Virus record (IMG/VR): IMGVR_UViG_3300016457_000335
Span: 1-32,611 of that record
DNA: 32,611 nt
Reading direction: 5' to 3' (one strand)
Source: a virus
The notes under the pieces were generated by a model. That model had not been told where the DNA came from. It saw only the letters and a program-made list of their open reading frames with translations, and ran no database searches. This document shows positions 29,215-32,611 of this stretch, one piece after another; within the stretch, counting starts at the first letter, position 1, and each line of letters starts with the position of its first letter. Position numbers and translations under genes: made by a program.

Positions 29215-29729
29215 GAGAACACCTCCGTTTTCCAGCCGCCGCCGGGGGCGCGCTGGACTGCCAGGAATCGGAACGGGTACATCTCGGCGGCCACCTTCAC
29301 CTTCACGCGGGCGTCTTCCTCCCAGAAGCCCTTCACTTCGTGGGCCTCTAGGTCGCCGGCGGCCGTCATCACGAAGAAGTCGATGGTGAGGTGGGTCTTC
29401 TCGGCCAACTTCAGCTTCACGGACTCGAATCGGAACCAGGCGATCTCGCCGGCGGCCATCTGCAGCGCGAGGTGCGCGGCATAGGCCTCTTCGGTCTTGT
29501 TCATCTCGCCGGGCACATGCCGGGGCCTGCCGCGCGCGACCTTGCCGGCGGCGTCGCCGCTGCCGGTGGACTGAGCCGCTGCCGACGGCCGATAGGCGCG
29601 CGGCGCTGTCGGGGCTGGTACGGCGGCAGCGGTGCTGGCCTGGCTCTGGACCAGACGGCGCATGCCCTCCGGCATGTCCTGCGTGGAGGCGTAGCGCAGC
29701 GAGCGGGTGGACGTCTTCTTCGGCGGCAT
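29211..29729 (-). CDS. DUF1064 family endonuclease-like protein
   Basis: The product is 172 residues from ATG 29729, which overlaps the preceding stop (TGATG); the open frame continues to 30008 only as a shadow. The first ~75 residues are a disordered basic/Ala-Pro-rich extension. The domain (about 76 to 165) reads NKTEEAYAAHLALQ, then IDFFVMTAAGDLEAHEVKGFWEEDARVKVKVAAEMYPF. Asp117 and Glu131-Val-Lys133 fit a PD-(D/E)XK site, as in the phage DUF1064 group often placed near replication genes. Likely a DNA-structure or recombination nuclease; substrate unknown. Confidence 0.8.
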   Translation of the reverse strand: MPPKKTSTRSLRYASTQDMPEGMRRLVQSQASTAAAVPAPTAPRAYRPSAAAQSTGSGDAAGKVARGRPRHVPGEMNKTEEAYAAHLALQMAAGEIAWFRFESVKLKLAEKTHLTIDFFVMTAAGDLEAHEVKGFWEEDARVKVKVAAEMYPFRFLAVQRAPGGGWKTEVFS

Positions 29730-30259
29730 CAGGCGGATGCCTCCGCAGCGCCCCACACGCGCAGCGCGCGCTGGCGGAAGGCTTCGAACTCGTGCCGGGC
29801 GCGCAGCTGCGCGGCCTGGTGCTCCCGGTCCATCTGCTCGAGCATGCAGTCGAACTCGACGTTGAGCAGGCCCATCAGCTGCTCCATGGAAATGCCGCCC
29901 CGGGTGCGCAGGGTCGGCGCCGGTGCCAGATGCGGCATGGCCAGCTGCTGCTGCCCGGACGGCGGCAGGGGCATGCTGTCCACGCGGCCGGCGTCGGTGA
30001 CCGCCCATGTAGCCTCTGGCCGCCCGTGGCGAGCGCTGACGCGGTTCTCGCAGCGGCTCACCAGCCCATCCCGGTCCAGCTCGCGCAGCAGGCCGGCAGC
30101 GGCGGCGGTCGTCAGCAGCATGGCCTCGCGCGGTGCGCCGCCCTCGAGCGCGGCGTTGCCCATCAGCTCCAGCGCTTCGGCCGCAGTGCTGTCGCCGTGG
30201 ACGCCCAGGCAGAACAGAATCAGCTGCCGCTGGTAGGCGCGGATGTCAGCCTGCTCCAT
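29729..30259 (-). CDS. Winged-helix phage protein with C-terminal coiled region
   Basis: The product is 176 residues from ATG 30259, overlapping the P-like gene by 14 bases. Residues ~5 to 85 (IRAYQRQLILFCLGVHG ... LRELDRDGLVSRCENRVSARHGRPEATWAVTDAGR) have the helix-helix-wing pattern of winged-helix proteins that judge between hairpin strands; no specific family is recognised. The C-terminal part (MEQLMGLLNVEFDCMLEQMDREHQAAQLRARHEFEAF region) is a probable coiled coil, suggesting a dimer. A role in early gene control or replication is inferred only from position. Confidence 0.7.
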   Translation of the reverse strand: MEQADIRAYQRQLILFCLGVHGDSTAAEALELMGNAALEGGAPREAMLLTTAAAAGLLRELDRDGLVSRCENRVSARHGRPEATWAVTDAGRVDSMPLPPSGQQQLAMPHLAPAPTLRTRGGISMEQLMGLLNVEFDCMLEQMDREHQAAQLRARHEFEAFRQRALRVWGAAEASA

Positions 30260-30959
30260 GTGCGCCTCCGAAACCCAACTCGGCAGCAGCGAGCGCCATG
30301 GCGCTGCGCGCGGAATCGCGATCGCGCACCTCCAGTGGCTCGTGCTTGGGCGCGGGCAGCGCTTCTGCCGGTGCCGGCACGGCGCCCCCATCCATGACGT
30401 GCTTCACCGCCCGCTCGTAGGCGTTGGCCAGCATGCGCTGCTGCAGCGCGCCGCTCTCTGCAGTGCGGTAAGCGTGCAGGTCCAGCTTCGACCGCACCAG
30501 CACCGTGAACCCGCTGTGGGCCTGACCCGGTTGCATCTGGCCGTCGACTTCGGCCAGCGCCGGCACGCCCAGGCACATGGCGCGGAACTGGCCGGGGTTC
30601 GGTGGCCACTGCAGCGCGCTGCGCAGGCAGTTGCCCAGCCCTTCCGCCACCTGCCGGGGGGTGATGCCAGACATCACCTGGAACCACAGCTCACCGGCGG
30701 TAGTCAGGCTGCCCGCGTTGTTCACCGGGGCTGTGCCGTTCTCGCGCACCCACTTCCCGGGGAACATGCCGGCCATGCGCTCCCACACTGTCCACAGGGC
30801 GCTCACTGCGCGCTGGTCCGGATCAGTGCTGGACGCACTGGAATTCGCCTTCGATGACGTCGCCGCCTGCTCCGCCAAAGCCGCCAGCTGCCGCGCGCTG
30901 TTCGTGGCGTCGTCGCTCCTCTGCGACGTGTTCGGCAGAACCGAGTTGAGGGTTTGCAT
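30246..30959 (-). CDS. Replication protein P-like helicase loader
   Basis: The protein has 237 residues (lambda P 233). The start ATG 30959 has a strong GGAGG site five bases upstream, so the long 137-base overlap with the preceding gene is real. The core ALWTVWERMAGMFPGKWVREN, then TAGELWFQVMSGITPRQVAEGL, and LQWPPNPGQFRAMC are typical of the lambda P family. The C-terminus is charged and helical. It recruits host DnaB helicase to the phage origin via the O-type initiator encoded just upstream. Confidence 0.88.
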   Translation of the reverse strand: MQTLNSVLPNTSQRSDDATNSARQLAALAEQAATSSKANSSASSTDPDQRAVSALWTVWERMAGMFPGKWVRENGTAPVNNAGSLTTAGELWFQVMSGITPRQVAEGLGNCLRSALQWPPNPGQFRAMCLGVPALAEVDGQMQPGQAHSGFTVLVRSKLDLHAYRTAESGALQQRMLANAYERAVKHVMDGGAVPAPAEALPAPKHEPLEVRDRDSARSAMALAAAELGFGGAHGAG

Positions 30960-31827
30960 TGGGGCCTCCGGGATTGGTGGTGTTCGTCGGCGTTGCGCCG
31001 GCGGCTTTTCGGCTTCGAGCGGCCTGGATTGCCCAGGGGAAGGGCTTGGCCACAGGTGGGGATCGGGACAGCGCCTCGGTGACGGTGTCGGCCAGCTCCT
31101 GCGGCGTCACGCCTTCGGCCAGCGCGGCGATCAGGTCGGGATGGCTCGGGTTGGTCGAGTGGCAACCGGCCTGGCGCATCAGCACGCACGCACGCCCCGC
31201 ATCGGACGCACCGCTCAGAGATCCTTGAGCGTGCAGTGATGTATCTGGAGTAATAGATATGGGGTCTGGGGTCTGGTTACCCGTGTTCACGCCTGTGTTC
31301 ACGCCCCCTGTCACGCGTGACTCTCCGTGACTTGTCACGCGTGACAGGTGGGCCGAAGTCACGCGTTCATCGCCAGTCACATGCGTGACGTGCAGCGCCT
31401 TCAACTCCGCCATGGTGGCCATGCCGCTTGGCACGACACCCACGTTGCGTAGGTCTTCGAACAGCATCGTGCGCCGCGCGCGGGTGCGCGCCTGCCGCTC
31501 TGCCTCGGCCTGCTTCCTGTCTTCCCGGCGCCCCTGCCCGTCAGCAATTCGGACCTGAGCGGTGGCGATCTGCTCGTCGCAGCGCTTGCTGTGGCGCAGC
31601 CCATCTTCGGCCACAGGGAAGTAGCGCTCGGCGACCTTCTTGACCGCTACCTTGTCGGCCGTGCTGATGGCACCGGCGATGACATACAGCTCCCCCAGGC
31701 TCTCGGGCAGCGCCTCCTCTTCCGAGTAGTAAGCCAGCATCAGCTTGAAGTAGACGCCGTGGTCCGTCAGGGACAGCCGTGTGGTGTCCTTGAGGTAGTC
31801 GCCGGGGTACATCTCGAAGTAGATCAC
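30823..31827 (-). CDS. DUF1376 (YdaU-type) replication protein, O-like position
   Basis: The product is 334 residues from GTG 31827, which overlaps the preceding stop as GTGA. ATG 31812 is the alternative. Residues 1 to ~95 (IYFEMYPGDYLKDTTRLSLTDHGVYFKLMLAYY ... AVKKVAERYFPVAEDGLRHSKRCDEQI) are the DUF1376 domain, a winged-helix-like fold common before P-type loaders. A basic helix (QAEAERQARTRARR) follows. The middle contains protein repeats RVTSAHLS/RVTSHGES/RVTGGVNT, encoded by 24-base DNA repeats, and the C-terminus is Ala/Gly-rich. As with lambda O, the gene appears to carry its own origin. Confidence 0.85.
   Translation of the reverse strand: MIYFEMYPGDYLKDTTRLSLTDHGVYFKLMLAYYSEEEALPESLGELYVIAGAISTADKVAVKKVAERYFPVAEDGLRHSKRCDEQIATAQVRIADGQGRREDRKQAEAERQARTRARRTMLFEDLRNVGVVPSGMATMAELKALHVTHVTGDERVTSAHLSRVTSHGESRVTGGVNTGVNTGNQTPDPISITPDTSLHAQGSLSGASDAGRACVLMRQAGCHSTNPSHPDLIAALAEGVTPQELADTVTEALSRSPPVAKPFPWAIQAARSRKAAGATPTNTTNPGGPNANPQLGSAEHVAEERRRHEQRAAAGGFGGAGGDVIEGEFQCVQH
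31283..31388. repeat. Iteron-like repeats inside the DUF1376 gene; candidate replication origin
   Basis: The palindrome GTCACGCGTGAC occurs at 31310 and 31334, with GTCACGCGTTC at 31358 and GTCAC-AT-GCGTGAC at 31376. The first three lie exactly 24 bases apart. Two further GTGTTCACGCC copies stand at 31283 and 31295, 12 bases apart. An AT-richer stretch containing TAATAGATAT follows at about 31230..31260. Lambda has the same layout: iterons inside O, then an AT-rich unwinding region. Confidence 0.7.
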
Positions 31828-32183
31828 GCTCGATTCCCCATGCCACGCAGCAGCGGCGCCATCGCCACCGGCTCCGGCGTGTGCGAAGGGCACGGGTTCC
31901 TCGGCACTTCGGCCAGGCACAAGGCGTCGGCCAGGCTGCTCCGCCAGCGGAACGCCGTAGAGCGGCTGACGTTGAACCGGTCCTGCACCTGCTGGACCGT
32001 GGGGAAGTTGGTGCAGCACGCGCTCACCCACAGCGCGAAGTCGATGACGATCCTGGTCTGGCACTGACCACTGAGCGCCGCCTTGCGGCGGTGGTCGGGC
32101 GCGCGCGCCGAATCAGGCACGTCGCAAAGGCTGCTGGTGCGCTGCGGGCCGCAAACAGTGCCCAGGCTGGCGAGCGGGCTCAT
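31824..32183 (-). CDS. HTH-domain protein, second of a tandem pair (119 aa)
   Basis: The protein has 119 residues. The HTH is FPTVQQVQDRFNVSRSTAFRWRSSLADAL (about 60 to 88), with VSRSTAFRW as recognition helix. The N-terminal ~45 residues are basic and less ordered, so a later start is possible; the ATG 32183 used here overlaps the preceding stop as ATGA. It resembles the neighbouring protein (SRSTAFRW against SRATAYRW), so the two look like a duplication. A DNA-binding regulator or replication accessory is likely; the target is unknown. Confidence 0.65.
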   Translation of the reverse strand: MSPLASLGTVCGPQRTSSLCDVPDSARAPDHRRKAALSGQCQTRIVIDFALWVSACCTNFPTVQQVQDRFNVSRSTAFRWRSSLADALCLAEVPRNPCPSHTPEPVAMAPLLRGMGNRA

Positions 32184-32506
32184 GCTGCCTCTCCTGCCCG
32201 GCCTGCAGCCGGAAGATGCCGCCCGAGGGCAGAAGCCAGCGGCTGGGCGGCCGGCATCCTGCCGCGCGCGGCCGCGGGGTCATGCAGGTCGTGCAGCGCG
32301 GTCAGCCAGCGATAGGCCGTGGCGCGGGAGAGGCCGAACTTCGACTGCAGGGCTTCTACCTGCAGAGGCTGCGGCTGCTCCTTCGCCCAGAGCACGACAT
32401 CGACCATGGGCAGCAGCTGCACCACGTTCTCGGGAATGCGGCGGCCGGCGGCATCGAACTCGCCGACCACAGCAATCGCCCAGCTCACCATCGCGGCGGT
32501 GCTCAT
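32180..32506 (-). CDS. HTH-domain protein, first of a tandem pair (108 aa)
   Basis: The protein has 108 residues. A helical N-terminus (VSWAIAVVGEFDAAGRRIPENVVQLLPMVDVVLWAKEQ) is followed by an HTH, LQVEALQSKFGLSRATAYRWLTALHDL (about 48 to 74). The C-terminal ~30 residues are Ala/Arg-rich and probably disordered. ATG 32506 overlaps the stop of the upstream gene as ATGA. Position before the DUF1376 gene suggests control of the replication operon, comparable to small regulators in lambdoid phages, but no named family is recognised. Confidence 0.68.
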   Translation of the reverse strand: MSTAAMVSWAIAVVGEFDAAGRRIPENVVQLLPMVDVVLWAKEQPQPLQVEALQSKFGLSRATAYRWLTALHDLHDPAAARGRMPAAQPLASALGRHLPAAGRAGEAA

Positions 32507-32611
32507 TGGCTTCCACCGCTCACCGCGCGCGGTGCCAGCTCCTGCAGGTGGCCGGTGACGTACTGCCTGGCAGTGGTCAGCTCGGCTTCCAGCTGCCCCA
32601 TCTCATCCAGC
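32503..32611 (-). CDS. C-terminal end of an unknown coupled gene (partial at right edge)
   Basis: An open minus-strand frame enters from the right edge and ends at TGA 32505..32503, overlapping the next ATG as ATGA. The 35 visible residues (LDEMGQLEAELTTARQYVTG ... SGGSQ) look like the end of a coiled-coil or helical protein. The coupled junction supports a real gene. Its identity cannot be judged from this fragment. Confidence 0.55.
   Translation of the reverse strand, partial: LDEMGQLEAELTTARQYVTGHLQELAPRAVSGGSQ

Noticed and set aside
31283-31388. CRISPR-like array
   Set aside because: Repeats are short palindromes at 12 to 24 bases with no unique spacers of constant length, inside a coding frame; they fit iterons.

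Overview
The window is part of a lambda-type siphophage genome, either a prophage or a free phage. It is GC-rich (mid-60s percent by eye) and nearly every gene lies on the minus strand. Genes abut or overlap by 1 to 14 bases, with ATGA, TGATG and ATGTCTGA junctions recurring, as in a translationally coupled phage operon. Codon and base use suggest a high-GC gammaproteobacterial host such as Stenotrophomonas, Xanthomonas or a relative. That host call is inference, because no chromosomal gene is visible. No integrase or CI-like repressor is in the window, so lifestyle cannot be settled, although a KilA-N/KilAC antirepressor hints at temperate ancestry.

Read in the direction of transcription (right to left). 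The early/replication block (32.6 to 25.8 kb) holds two tandem HTH proteins, a DUF1376 replication protein with iteron-like repeats inside its gene, a lambda P-like helicase loader, a winged-helix protein, a DUF1064 endonuclease, the antirepressor, and a PD-(D/E)XK nuclease coupled to an SNF2-type helicase. Next comes a zinc-ribbon protein (25.8 to 25.0 kb) at the position lambda uses for the late regulator Q. A control region (25.0 to 23.8 kb) carries the only plus-strand gene, an array of TGCGGTAA operator-like repeats, a GIY-YIG domain protein and a tRNA-Tyr(GUA) gene.

The lysis block (23.8 to 20.8 kb) holds a Dam-type methyltransferase, a lambda R-like transglycosylase, a holin, separate Rz and Rz1 spanins and a Cys-rich protein. 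A 250-bp non-coding stretch before the terminase genes is the likely cos region. The head module (20.6 to 12.1 kb) follows lambda order closely: Nu1-like and A-like terminase, W, B portal, C-like S49 protease/scaffold, D with an added Ig-like domain, E capsid, and head-tail completion proteins.

The tail module (12.1 kb to the left edge) has a terminator, a tube protein, G and a G-T product made by a visible T TTT TTC minus-one frameshift, the tape measure, M/L-like tip proteins, an NlpC/P60 peptidase, a TipJ/gpJ-like tip protein, an FN3-like protein and a small unknown. It ends in a large receptor-region protein that runs off the left edge and carries a GDSN motif suggesting an SGNH esterase.
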